A stretch of 64,000 bases of DNA from Acanthornis magna. Lineage: Eukaryota; Chordata; Aves; Passeriformes; Acanthizidae. The translations under genes and the position numbers were made by a program. Every line of letters begins with the position of its first letter. The first letter of the stretch is position 1. The stretch covers positions 1,133,501 through 1,197,500 of the forward strand of contig JAWUZG010000138.1 of NCBI GenBank assembly GCA_036785705.1, in the 5' to 3' direction. This document shows positions 8,902 through 18,855 of the stretch, in pieces. The notes under the pieces are model-generated. The model was not told the DNA's origin and ran no database searches. It saw only the letters and a program-made list of their open reading frames with translations.

Positions 8902-11222
8902 ATGGGGGAGCCGCGGTACCTGCAGGCCGACTGTGCCTTCCGGCCCGGGCCACACACGGTGCGGGTGACCCTGGCCCGCACTGCGTTTCGGGTGGAAGTG
9001 GAGGCTCACGGCACCGCCGACCTGTGGAGGGGCGAGTTCGATGCCACCTGTGAGTGCCGGAGGGAGCTCGGTGGGGGCTGAGGGATCCCAGGACTGCCAC
9101 TGACCGAAATACCCCCCTCCTTCCAGTCATCGAGGACCTGACCCGCAAAACGGGGAATTTCAAGCAGTTTGGCATTTTCTGCAGCATGCTGGAGTCGGCA
9201 CTGACGCAGGTGTGGCCGTGCTGCTTCCCCACACAGCGTTTTGGGGGTACGTGGGTGGGGCGTATGTCCCCACCAAACCCCCTGGCTTTTTCAACCTTTC
9301 GCAGAGTAGCAAGTCCGTCAGCCTGGAGCTCCTCACCTACACCGACTTGGAGACCCTGCATAGCCGGAAAGTGGGGGCAGTCATCCAGCCACCCCCTTCC
9401 ACCTCTTCCCCCCTCAACACCAAGCGCTACCTCATCCTCATCTACTCTGTGGAGTTTGATAGGTGACAGGGGACACCAGGCAGGGGTCACGGGGGAGTGA
9501 CTCCAGCCTCACTCCCTCCACATGCTCTTCTCCAGGATCCATTATCCACTGCCACTGCCCTACGCGGGGCGGCCAGACCTTGTGGCACTGGTGCGGGAGC
9601 TGCAGGAGCAGCTGGCGCGGCTCCAGGCCCGGCACCTGGAGGAGACCCAGAACTTGCAGGATGCGTGAGTGGGGCCGGTGACATCCGGAAGGGTTTGGGG
9701 GTTCCTGTTTCACAGGGTGAGGAAGAACCCCTCAGACCACCCCCTGCCATCCCCCCAGGCTGTGGCAGGCACTGGAGGAGAAGCGGGTGGCAGAGGCCCG
9801 GCACCAGCGCAAGCACCAGCAGCTGGCTGCAGAGGTGGGCTGGGAGGGGAGCAGGAGGGGTGGGAGCTGCTGTTGGTAGGGACAGGGACTGTCGGATGCA
9901 CAGTGAACCTTTTTTCCCCCCTCGCAGCTGGCTCAGGCAAAGGCGTTGGAGCAGAGGCTGCAGCTGCGGGTGAAGAACCTGACAGCTGAACTCGCCTCCT
10001 GCAGAAGGGGGTGAGGCTGGGGTGGACCCTGCAGGAGGACCCTCATGACCATGGGGTGTCCCCCTATCCCCACCTTATGGCACTCGTCCTCTTGGCAGCC
10101 GCCAGAAATCTGCCAGCGTGGCCCCCCGCCCCCAGGAGCAACGCTCAGCATCCCTGGAGAGCCACAGGAGCAGCCGGGGCCGCCCCTCGCCACAGTCCCT
10201 GTCACCTGCAGGTATGGGACACTTGGGGACACCTGCCCAGGAGTGGAGACAGGACACAGCTCACCCCCTCCTCACCCTGACCCCCTCCTCTATCCCCCCT
10301 GCCAGGCTCCCGCCCACCACGCTTTGACCCCACTGCTTTTGTCAGGGCTCGTCAGCGCCGGCAGAAGGAAGCTGAGCTCAGAAAGTAAGTGGTGGTAACT
10401 GAGCTTGTCACCATCCCCCCCTGGCACTTGGGGGAGGTCTCCTCCCCCTCTCACTCCCTTGTCCCCCCTTACCACCATCTCTCTTGGGTGCAGCCAGCGG
10501 CGTGGAGTGGCTTCTGGCAGCACCAGCCCAGCAAGGAGCCACAGGCGCAGCTCATCGGGTGAGTGGGGAGCGTGAAGAGAGCTGGGGGCACACCTGCTGG
10601 GTGCTGGGACTCCTTCCTTAACTTCCCCCGGTGTCCATTTCTCTCTGCAGCTGAAAGCTTCCAGAGTTGGCGCATGGCAGTGAGCTCTGGCAGCAAAGCC
10701 AGTGAGCGCCCTGAGCCCATGCCCTGCAGGTAATGCTGGGGTGAGGGTAGGGTGCTTGGGCATCCCTTCTAGCCCTCTTTAAACCCTCCACCTTGGGCAG
10801 GGACAGGAAAGGGACCCGTACGCGGAGACCCCTGAGCACCTCATCCTGCAATGGCCCCTGTATGGTGAGTGGCTGCCCCTTTGGGGTTCCCCCACCGCTT
10901 CGGGGTCTCCCCCTGCATCCCAAAGCAGGGCGACCAGGAGTTCCCTGGTGATCCCAAACTTTCCCCCAGGTGCCTCGCCCAGCTGCCAGCCACAAGCTGC
11001 CAGTATGCAGCACTGCTGGCAAGCGCCCTGGTAAAGGTGAGACCCAATCCGAGCCCCTAGATATTTGAGGGGTACCCCAATTCAGGCCTTTGTTAACCCT
11101 TTTTTCCCGCACTGGCCTCCCCAGAGAACCACTCCAAGGAGCCCTCGGCCGAACTGGCTGAGATCGATGCCCGGCTGCAGGCTCTGCAGGAGTATATGGA
11201 CAGCCTGAACACCCACATGTGA
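8902..11222 (+). CDS. CCDC61: Coiled-coil domain-containing protein 61 (VFL3 family), 13 coding exons
   Basis: CCDC61 is a centriole and basal-body protein of the XRCC4/SAS-6-like superfamily that binds microtubules and helps orient basal bodies and spindles. Coding exons are 8902-9049, 9127-9209, 9305-9462, 9536-9664, 9759-9834, 9928-10010, 10099-10211, 10306-10384, 10494-10558, 10651-10729, 10801-10864, 10970-11036 and 11125-11222. The joined frame is open for 413 aa (human about 512, so the middle is shorter). The N-terminal head carries WRGEFDA, FIEDLTRKTGNFKQF, SALTQSS and KRYLILIYSVEFDRIHYPLPLPY. A coiled coil rich in E, Q, L and A follows (about 140-225). Then come basic SR-rich linkers with RFDPTAFV and the conserved C-terminal EIDARLQALQEYM. 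The ATG lies 13 bases into an exon whose acceptor is at 8888, so an untranslated exon lies upstream. Exon 12 could also end at 11030 (in-frame alternative donor). Confidence 0.95.
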
Positions 11223-11302
11223 CCCCCTCCAGGGACACACACCCTCTCTCCCTGTGTCCTCAGGGGGTGACAGTGGTGATGTGGGGCAAGTGTCCCCCCC
11301 CA

Positions 11303-11308
11303 AATAAA
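11303..11308 (+). terminator. CCDC61 polyadenylation signal
   Basis: AATAAA lies 80 bases after the CCDC61 stop and is followed by a GT-rich stretch (tatggccccaatgtgtgtcc). This is a typical cleavage and polyadenylation context. Confidence 0.8.
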
Positions 11309-11608
11309 CCCTTGTATGGCCCCAATGTGTGTCCTTCTTGGGATGGAGGTGGAGGGGGGCATCCCCTGGGAGGGACACAGTGTTGGGGCTGGGGGCACCA
11401 GGGACATCACAAGAGGGTAAAAGTGCTAGTGCTTGGGGACATGCAATATACAGCCACCAGTCTTTTCCCCTGGGCTACCAGTGAACTCAAAAGCCACTAC
11501 AATGTGACACCAACACCCATGTCACCCTACCCTGTCCCCCCTCCTGCAACACTGCTGTCCTCACAGTGCTGGCCAAGCTCTCCACTATGGCTCTGACACC
11601 ACCACGGC

Positions 11609-11614
11609 TTTATT
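11609..11614 (-). terminator. BLOC1S3 polyadenylation signal
   Basis: TTTATT on the + strand is AATAAA on the minus strand, about 430 bases after the BLOC1S3 stop. CCDC61 and BLOC1S3 converge tail to tail, with about 300 bases between their polyA signals. Confidence 0.65.
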
Positions 11615-12045
11615 CAGTTCCATGTCACATAAAACAGTGGCATATGGGGACAATGGTGACTGGAGCCATCGCCAGGTTGCAGTTCAGAAATGGTGGCAGC
11701 TGGCCAGGGGACCAGCAGTGAAGATGTCAACAGAGCATGGAAGTTCTGGGGCGCTGGGCTGGCAGTCTCTGTGCCAAAGGCACTGTTTGGTGCCACTGTG
11801 GTGAGGAGGTCTTCAGCATCATTGTAGGGTGCTGCAAACATGACTCGATGCCACTACAGTTCCACCCTCGGCAGGATGCTGTGGTGATGATCCTGACGGT
11901 GATCGTGCCATGGCAGATACAGTACTGGTCATGCTGAGAGGACAGTAGTAATGCTGTCAGCTGCCCCGAGATGTCTGGCAGGTGGTGCTGCCGCTGGTGA
12001 CAGCCACAGTGGGGATGGTGAACGCGGTGCCACATCCCGGTGCAG

Positions 12046-12519
12046 TCAGAGCTGCCCGCGAATGTCGGGCAGGAGGTGACAGGCTGTGACGATGTCGATG
12101 GTGTCGGCCACAGCGCGCAGATCGCGGCGGGCCAGGCGCAGGCAGTGGGCGGCTGCGGCAGCGGTCACCTGCGCCCGGCTCAGCGCCCCTCCCAGCCCCC
12201 CCAGGCTCCGGGCGGCGCTGCCGTAGCTCTGCCGAAGGGCGCTGCCCACCGCCCCTCGCAGCCGCCCCGTCCCCTCCCGCAGCCGCTGCTGCAGCAGCGA
12301 GGGGCCGCCCCCCCACACCGCCGCCGGTTCCTCCACTAGCGCTGGGGGCGTCTTCGGCCTCTGCTCCTCCTCCTCCTCCTCTTCGGTCTCGGAGGCCTCG
12401 CCCGGCACCTTTAGCCCGGCTCCGGGGGCCTCTGCTGTGGCCTCCACGAGCAGCTCTGGCTCCGAGTCGCTCTCGGAGGCTTCGCCCGGCACCACCCGGG
12501 GGGGGCGGGGGGCGGCCAT
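12046..12519 (-). CDS. BLOC1S3: BLOC-1 complex subunit 3 (single coding exon)
   Basis: This is a subunit of BLOC-1, the cytosolic complex that sorts cargo to lysosome-related organelles such as melanosomes and platelet dense granules. Human loss causes Hermansky-Pudlak syndrome type 8. The uninterrupted 157-aa frame shows the family layout. A 'VVPGEASESDSEPE' N-terminal motif is echoed by 'KVPGEASETEEEEEEE', the acidic Ser/Glu repeats also seen in the mammalian protein. An alanine/leucine-rich helical C-terminal half (about 75-157) ends in RLARRDLRAVADTIDI and CHLLPDIRG. Human is about 202 aa, so this copy is shorter at both the linker and the C terminus. A splice acceptor sits three bases before the ATG, so a 5' untranslated exon is expected, probably near 12.73-12.78 kb. 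Codon use is extremely GC-rich, like its neighbours. Confidence 0.92.
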   Translation of the reverse strand: MAAPRPPRVVPGEASESDSEPELLVEATAEAPGAGLKVPGEASETEEEEEEEQRPKTPPALVEEPAAVWGGGPSLLQQRLREGTGRLRGAVGSALRQSYGSAARSLGGLGGALSRAQVTAAAAAHCLRLARRDLRAVADTIDIVTACHLLPDIRGQL

Positions 12520-12749
12520 GACCTGGGGGGGGCACGGGGTGGGGTCAGGAGGGCGGGGGCGCTCCGAGCTTATCCCTGCGGAATCCCTCCCCCAGTCCCC
12601 CCCGAGCTCCGACCCCTCTAGACACGCGGCCCCTTCCCCCCGCGATCGCAGGGACTCCCCGGCCCCCCGGCCCCTCCAGCGATCCCGGATCTCAGCTCCA
12701 GGGTCCCCTCAAGCCCGTGGCCATCGCCCACCTCCTGCCCGCGAGCGCC

Positions 12750-12815
12750 GCAGGTCACATGACGGGCTGCCCACGTGACCGCGGCACCCGGAAGTGCCGC
12801 TGCTCAGCATGGCGG
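12750..12815 (-). promoter_or_regulatory. BLOC1S3 proximal promoter with two E-boxes and an ETS site
   Basis: Two E-boxes lie 16 bases apart. CACATG at 12756-12761 reads GTCATGTGAC on the gene's strand, and CACGTG at 12772-12777 reads GTCACGTGGG. An ETS-type CCGGAAGTG follows at 12788-12796, and a CATGGCGGG YY1-like element around 12809. This arrangement is typical of a TATA-less promoter. The E-boxes resemble the M-box and CLEAR elements used by MITF/TFE factors. Function is inferred. Confidence 0.55.
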
Positions 12816-12819
12816 GCGC

Positions 12820-13030
12820 GATCTGCTGCGGATTTGCCTTGATTAAAGAACTCATGCATGGGATCCCCGGGAAAATGGCTTTAAAGAGCGCGGAGCTGAC
12901 CAGAGCTGACAGCTGTTTGAGGCCACTTCAGTGCAAAAGCTCTGTCCCCCTGTGTACGGAATCAAGGGCAGCAGGGACTTGAAGCCTGAGAAGAGCACAG
13001 GGTTAGGATCAGGAGAACCAAGATGCAGAT
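12820..13030. other. Unassigned sequence beyond the BLOC1S3 promoter
   Basis: A short open frame starting at the ATG near 12809 (MAGAICCG...) has no recognised similarity. It runs into CR1-like sequence after about 200 bases. In human the divergent neighbour at this position is TRAPPC6A, and its characteristic N terminus is not present here. Confidence 0.3.
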
Positions 13031-13039
13031 GGAACGGGA

Positions 13040-13230
13040 CTCATGGCAGTGAGGAGGTGACCCGAGCCAGCCAGCACGGCTTCACTGAGGGCAAGCACTC
13101 TGTGACCAATCTGGTGGCCTTCTGTGACAGGGAAGACTGACCCATGTCACCTGCCTGGACTGCTGTAAATCCTTCGGCATGGTCCCACATGGCATCCTCA
13201 TCTCCAAACTGGGGAGCTAGGGGAGGGCCT
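13040..13230 (+). mobile_element. CR1 LINE, fragment of the reverse-transcriptase region
   Basis: Translation in changing frames reads GFTEGKHSVTNLVAFCD and then FGMVPHGILISKL. These match the CR1 ORF2 stretch 'GFTKGKSCLTNLVAF ... FDTVPHDILVSKL'. A frameshift and a stop lie between the two parts, so the copy is dead. Confidence 0.75.
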
Positions 13231-14030
13231 ATAGGAACCCACAGGGGCTGGGGAAGGAGCTATGATGACTATAAGGCACCGAGGCTGCAATCATCTGTGG
13301 GGGTATGGGGCTTTGGGGCAAGGTGTAGATGCCCCTTGTATCTATAAGCCACAGAGAGTGTGGCCGTTCCCAAGCGGATGTCACTGCTAATGGGAAAAGT
13401 GAGGCTGGGGTGGCTTTGGTGGTACCAGGGGGGACACAAAGGGTGGGACTCTGAATGGCCTATATGGGTGCCTGGAGCTGTGCCCTGGCAGCTGCTGTGG
13501 TGCCAAACTCCTACCCTCACTAGGGTAAGAGTGCTAGAAAATATTCATAGTAGTATTATATGATGCGCTAGTCTTGCAAGTCAACAACAGGTCTCTGAGG
13601 TGGCAATCGTTCACAAATGGTTATGACATAGATATAAACACAGGAATTCTAGCATATACCAAAATAGAAATTGTCCTGTCAGTATGCTCAGTGATATCAA
13701 AGCTATCAAAAGAAAATACACAGAGAATCAATAAAACAATAATTGAAGGATACAAAAACAACAGCTAAGGGGGGGGGTGAAGGTAAAATTCACCTAACCG
13801 CAAGTATTTCAGTCACAGCAAATGCCCTAAAATGTCACTTGGCTGAGACAAATGGGGAACACAGGACTCACTATTCACAGCTTACATATTCCCTTAACAG
13901 GAGCATTAGAAGCACAGAAATTAAAACACTTTGCCTGGCTACTGCTAGAGTTAAAAATATCTCTTTCCGTGCTAGAGACATATACCCTCTATGTTGGTTT
14001 TGCTTAGCCCAGTTTTTGCTAGTGGGTGGG
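13231..14030. other. Gene-free spacer across the composition change
   Basis: The first part (to about 13530) is still G-rich; from about 13535 onward the sequence is AT-rich. No exons were recognised. Confidence 0.4.
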
Positions 14031-14034
14031 AAGG

Positions 14035-15220
14035 GGCACAAAGATGGCTCCTGTGTGTCCTGTGTGAAGGTTCTGGAAGTTTTTCACCGTGTCCAGCAGA
14101 GCCAATCTCTGATGGCTCTGAAGATGATGGACATGCTGCTGGCCAAGCCTGGGCCAATTAGAGATGTTAGTTATGCCTCCATGAAAACATATTTAAGAAG
14201 AAATCAAAACAATGTGAACATGCACTTCTTTTTAGCCAGTGGAGGTGAGAATATGTGAGGGAAAACAACATGGAGGCACCAAGGTCAGTGGAGAAGGTGG
14301 GGGAGAAGGTGCTCCAGGCACCGGAGCTGAAAACCCTCTGCCGGGTGTGGTGAGACCATGGGGGGAGCAGGTGGTCCCCCTGCAGCCCATGGAGTCCAGG
14401 GGGTGCAGAGATCCACCCACAGCCTGTGGGGAAGTGCCCACGCCAGAGGAGCAGGTGATGCCTGCAGGAAGCTGTGATCCAGTGGGAGTCCCATATGGAG
14501 AGAGAGGTCTTGCTCCCAAGATGGAAGCAGCCTGACCTCGGCTCAGAGGTCTTCACCCTATGGACAAGGACTCGTGCTGCAGCAGAGTCGGGCGGGATGG
14601 CTGCTCATGAGATTGGACCCATGCCAAAGAAGTTTGCAGAGGATTGTCTCTTGTGGGAGGGACCCCATGGCTAAGTAGAAGACTCTTCTCCCTAATGAAC
14701 TGACCAAAGAAAAACCCCATACCCTGCCCCCCTCCACCCCGGAGCTGTTGGTTGGTAAGAGGGAGGGGTGACCTGAGAAATGGTGTCTTAATAGGGAGAG
14801 GGGTGAGTAGAGAAACAGTGTTTGTAGCAGAAGAATTGTGGTGATGGACTGACTAAGAGAAAAAACCCTACACCCTGCCCCTCCTGGAGCTGTTGGTGGG
14901 AAGGAGGGAGGGGGGTGAGTGCAGAAACAGTGCCTTAAGAGGGAAGGGAGGTGAGTGAAGAAACGATGTCTTAAGAGCTTGTTTTTACTTCTCATTTTTC
15001 CTCCCACTCTGTTAGGTTAATAAATCGCTTTGCAACTTTACATTCCAGTCTGTTTTTCCCTTTTTCTCAGTGCGTCCTCCCACCAATTCCTTATCTCAAC
15101 TTATGTGTCCGGTGTGTTTGTGTTAGTTTTCTCCTTTCCTCTGCACAGCTGCGGCAGGAGAGAGCAGAGAGAGCAGACATCGTAGGTGCCTGGCATTTGG
15201 CCAGGATCAAACTACAACAT
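14035..15220 (+). mobile_element. Endogenous retrovirus solo LTR
   Basis: The element starts with the U3 phrase 'ccaatctctgatggctctgaagatg', typical of an abundant avian LTR group. It has a polyA signal AATAAA at 15019-15024 and ends with a 'gtgcctggcatttggccagg' stretch. No gag, pol or env frame is attached. A roughly 130-150 bp U3 segment is present twice in tandem (14699-14846 and 14848-14978). The left boundary is approximate. Confidence 0.65.
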
Positions 15221-17035
15221 CCTCTCAAAGTAAATGAAAATCCTTGTGCCTTTCCAGTTCTACTCAAAGAGAGAATTGTATTCCTAGATGTTGGACAGCC
15301 ACTGGTTAAACAAATAGGTGTGTGTGCTGTGGGTGAGAAATACGTCCATGTTTAGTGAGTTCACAAATGCCAAAAACAATAACTGTAAAGCCAGGATCAC
15401 CTGTTTTGGACAGACACAGATTTGAAATCTTGGTTTCTTGTTTCTGGATGAATGCTTTAACCACCAGTGCCCCTAATCATTGCTTTCTCTTTAGTGAGTT
15501 AAACTCTTTATTCCTCCAAGAAACAACAAAATCACAAAGATCACAATGTGAAATGTCAGTAATGTAGATTTTTGCGAGTGCATGCTGATGCCCTCAAACA
15601 GCCACCTGTGTTGAGTACTACAAGGAAATAAGCCCTAGATCTCCATCAGGTTTCAGATTTGGGCACACAGTGTTCAGCTCTGGCATCATCTGGGACAGTT
15701 CCTGGGGCTCAGGATATAGAGGCTTTCAGAGCTGAGGGAGGGAGAATGCCTTACTTTTGTTCAAGTTTCTCTGTCGGTAGTTACCCTTTTTATGGGAAAT
15801 GCCCTCTAGAAGAGTTTAAACATCCCTGTTCCACTGGTGTTCCCAGTGGTGCTCTGAAGGTGGCAGTGCATAATACACTTCTCTGGTGCTTCACCAGGCT
15901 GAGATTTCTGTGCTTCGGAAGATTTGGGTATTTTGGTAATTGCAGTCACTGTATATTGGTATTTGCCCAGATGACTCTGGAAAGTTTCCTTTACAACTTT
16001 TTGTTATATTAATAGACATAATAGCATTTTATCCTTACAATCTTACACACTGTGGCCTATCTAGTTATTTCAATTGACTTTATCCTAGTCTTGCTTTTTA
16101 ACATTACTTATACCTTTATTCTGGTTCATTTGGAAACAAATCACTTGGAACTCGTATCATATAAGTCCTCTGTCTCTAGTGTGTGCTTTTTTTAATGTGT
16201 CAGCTTTCCAGGAAAAACGTTTCCAGAATTCTGAATGACTTAAACAAACAACACATCATGTTCCATAAAAAGAACAAACCAGCTCAGTTGCTGATAGGGA
16301 ACTACACATTTGTTTATTAAAAGTTGAGCATTAAAAGTAAGAGAAGATTGCTGGGGCTGTGGGAATGATGGAAAATTGGATTTCCTCTCTGTTGCTGCAG
16401 ATGGCTTGGCTTGGCTTAATGTTTTTACAGAAACTTGCTTGCAGAAGCTGATGTACATTACAGGACACCAGGACCATTTTTCATTGAAAAACAGGTATTT
16501 ATTAGTATCTGTTATTCATGTCTTTTTTTTTTTTTTTTAGCTAGAAATGCATGCAGTGTTTCAAATGTTGACACGTTACAGAATTCTGTGGTTTGGAAAT
16601 CTTAAACCATGGGTTCTTTGGCAGGCAGCTCCAACTTTCAGAGGCAAGAGTATATATCTTGATCCTTGCAGTCATTAGCTTCTAGAGCAAGTTAGGTTTG
16701 CAAACTATGTCTGAAAGACCCCTCCTACACCCATTTAAATAATCTTCTATCCATTCCCACTCATTGGAAGTGACAACTGTCCAGGCACCTGCAGAACTAA
16801 CCATGAAGTCCTTGTTCTTTGTTCGAAATCTCCAACATCAATGACTCTATCATTTCTCACATTGAAGGTGAAAATTAGAGTTTAGATTACCAGTTACACG
16901 GAACAAACAGAAGTATGAGTCTGCTTGTCAGAACTTGCAGTTTTAAGAAAGTAATGCCATTTTTTTAAAAAGCAAAATAGGGATGATTTATGGTAAACCA
17001 TTCTTCTCCGTAGAACTCCAGAGGTCAATCAATTA
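15221..17035. other. Gene-free AT-rich intergenic DNA
   Basis: No coding exon or clear repeat was recognised in this stretch. Small open frames are isolated and lack splice context. Confidence 0.4.
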
Positions 17036-17039
17036 AGTG

Positions 17040-17625
17040 TGATTGTCAGGTTAACAATCACAGTTTCTCTGTCCTTCTGAGACCTCACCTGGAATACTGC
17101 ATCCAGGTCTGAGGCTCTCAGCACATGAAGGATGTGGCACTGTTGGACTGAGTCCAGAGGAGGCCATGAAGATGCTCTGAGGGTTGGAGCCCCTCTGCTT
17201 TAGAGACAGCCTGGGACAGCTGGAGGTATTCAGTGTGGAGAAGACAAGGCTCTGGGGAGACCTCATTGTGGCCTTCTGGTACTTGAAGGGGGGTTATAAA
17301 AAAACAGGGAGAGAAGCTTTTTATATGGGCAAATAGTGACAGGACAAAGAGGTACAGTGCTAAACTAAGAGATAATAGATTTAGATTATGTTAGGAACAT
17401 ACACTTTACTCAGAGGTTGGTGAGGCACTGTCACAGGTTGCCCAGAGAGGTTGTGGCTGCTCCATCCCTCAAAGTGTTCAAGGCTTGGAGCCTTGAACTT
17501 GGGTGGGGCTTGGACCAACCTAGTCGAGTGGAACGTGTCCCTGCCCATGGCACAGGAGTGGAACAAGATGAGGCTTAAGGTTCCTTCCAACCCAAGCCAC
17601 TCTGTGATTCTGTGATTCTATGAGC
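17040..17625 (+). mobile_element. CR1 LINE 3' fragment
   Basis: Typical CR1 text is present: 'gagacctcacctggaatactgc', 'agagaggttgtggctgctcc', 'cttccaacccaagccactctgtgattctgtgattctatg'. It is 5' truncated, in sense orientation and non-coding. Confidence 0.9.
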
Positions 17626-18510
17626 AGGTAATGTCTCTGCAGGAAATGTAAAACAGACGTAAATGTAAAAATGTAAAATGTAGATCACCTGTCTTAAGTT
17701 GGTATGATCCCAAAATTGCTGGGAAAGAGACAGATCTGTCTTGCAGACACAGGAGTGGAAAGCCTGCAGCCCCTGGGAGCACAGGATGCCAGCCTGGTCT
17801 CTTTTCCAGCACTCAGCTGCCTGCAGCAGCTCTGTGTGATGCACGGACCCCCCAGCCAGCTTGCTCAGAGACATTTTCCTGACACATTCATACATCATTC
17901 ATAGGCTGAACTGTGATTATTTCAAGTGACAACTTCTTTATGGTACCTTTTGCTTGGTTTGGAAGACCTATTGTTATGGAATTTACACAAATGTTTTCAT
18001 GTGTAAAGTTACTTGAAGGCAAATCACAAGAAATTGAGACATTATGAACAACTGTAACAGGCAAGAGTGGTGGTGGTTCTTTGTACAGTTGAGCTGATAC
18101 TGTACTAAGAGCTTTTATATGACTGCCCAGGCTGCTGGGCTAGATAGGTCAGGCATGTGGATCACACTGTGCAGCTATATTTAATCTGGAAGTACCTCTG
18201 TCACAAGGCCATACATAGCCATTCTCATCCAGGGCAAGCAGCCTCAACAAATCAGTGCTCTATGACATTGCTAAAGGATCTTAATTAAACCTGTAATACA
18301 AAGGCTTACAAAAATACAATAGAATGCTCTATCTGTATCTGGAGTCTTCATAGCCATAGTAAGTGATTGTATTTTCTTTATCTTTTAGAACAGAAAAGAC
18401 TTCTATTGAGAGCTTTGTCTGAAATTTGGATTAAAAGTTTTTTCTCTGTTTTGTAATAAGAGCTATGTAATTAAATGTTCAGCGTTTATTTTAGCCTATG
18501 TTTTACCTCA
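17626..18510. other. Upstream region of DHRS7C
   Basis: No exon was identified with certainty, although the DHRS7C 5' untranslated exon should lie here or just upstream of 18854. A perfect MEF2 consensus is annotated separately within it. Confidence 0.35.
18175..18184 (+). promoter_or_regulatory. Candidate MEF2 site upstream of DHRS7C
   Basis: CTATATTTAA fits the MEF2 consensus YTAWWWWTAR exactly, with an E-box CATGTG about 20 bases upstream. DHRS7C is a striated-muscle gene, so the motif is plausible, but such short AT-rich matches arise by chance. Confidence 0.3.
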
Positions 18511-18513
18511 TGG

Positions 18514-18567
18514 CATAATAGAATATACATACATATATGTATATATATATATGTGTATTCTATTATG
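18514..18567. repeat. 54-bp near-perfect palindrome
   Basis: The two 27-base halves are reverse complements at 24 of 27 positions, beginning CATAATAGAAT and ending ATTCTATTATG with an AT-rich core. There is no spacer, so it can form a cruciform or a long hairpin. Confidence 0.85.
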
Positions 18568-18855
18568 GTCTTGCCAACATATAGTAATTTTGCATAAAAG
18601 GAACGCAGATTTGCCTAGACCATACAAAGATGAGGAAAACAGACAAAGAAACAATATTACCCTGTTTATTAAAAAACAATATTACACCATTGATTGGAAA
18701 ACAACCTTTCTACTACTTCAAGTTGCTGGTTTGGCATGCTGATCACTGGATTTTCTATATATGAAAACATTGGTTTTTTAGATAAGAATAGTTGAAAATA
18801 ATGAATGTGTATTGTAATTACTGTACTCTCATACGGTCCTTTGTTTCCCACAGAC

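Noticed and set aside
12794..12982. A small gene sharing a bidirectional promoter with BLOC1S3
   Set aside because: The 62-residue frame does not resemble TRAPPC6A or any family I know, and repeat-like sequence follows soon after. Insufficient support.
13574..14258. Frames of 64 and 171 residues before and across the LTR
   Set aside because: They have no homology, and the second enters the LTR U3. They are chance frames.
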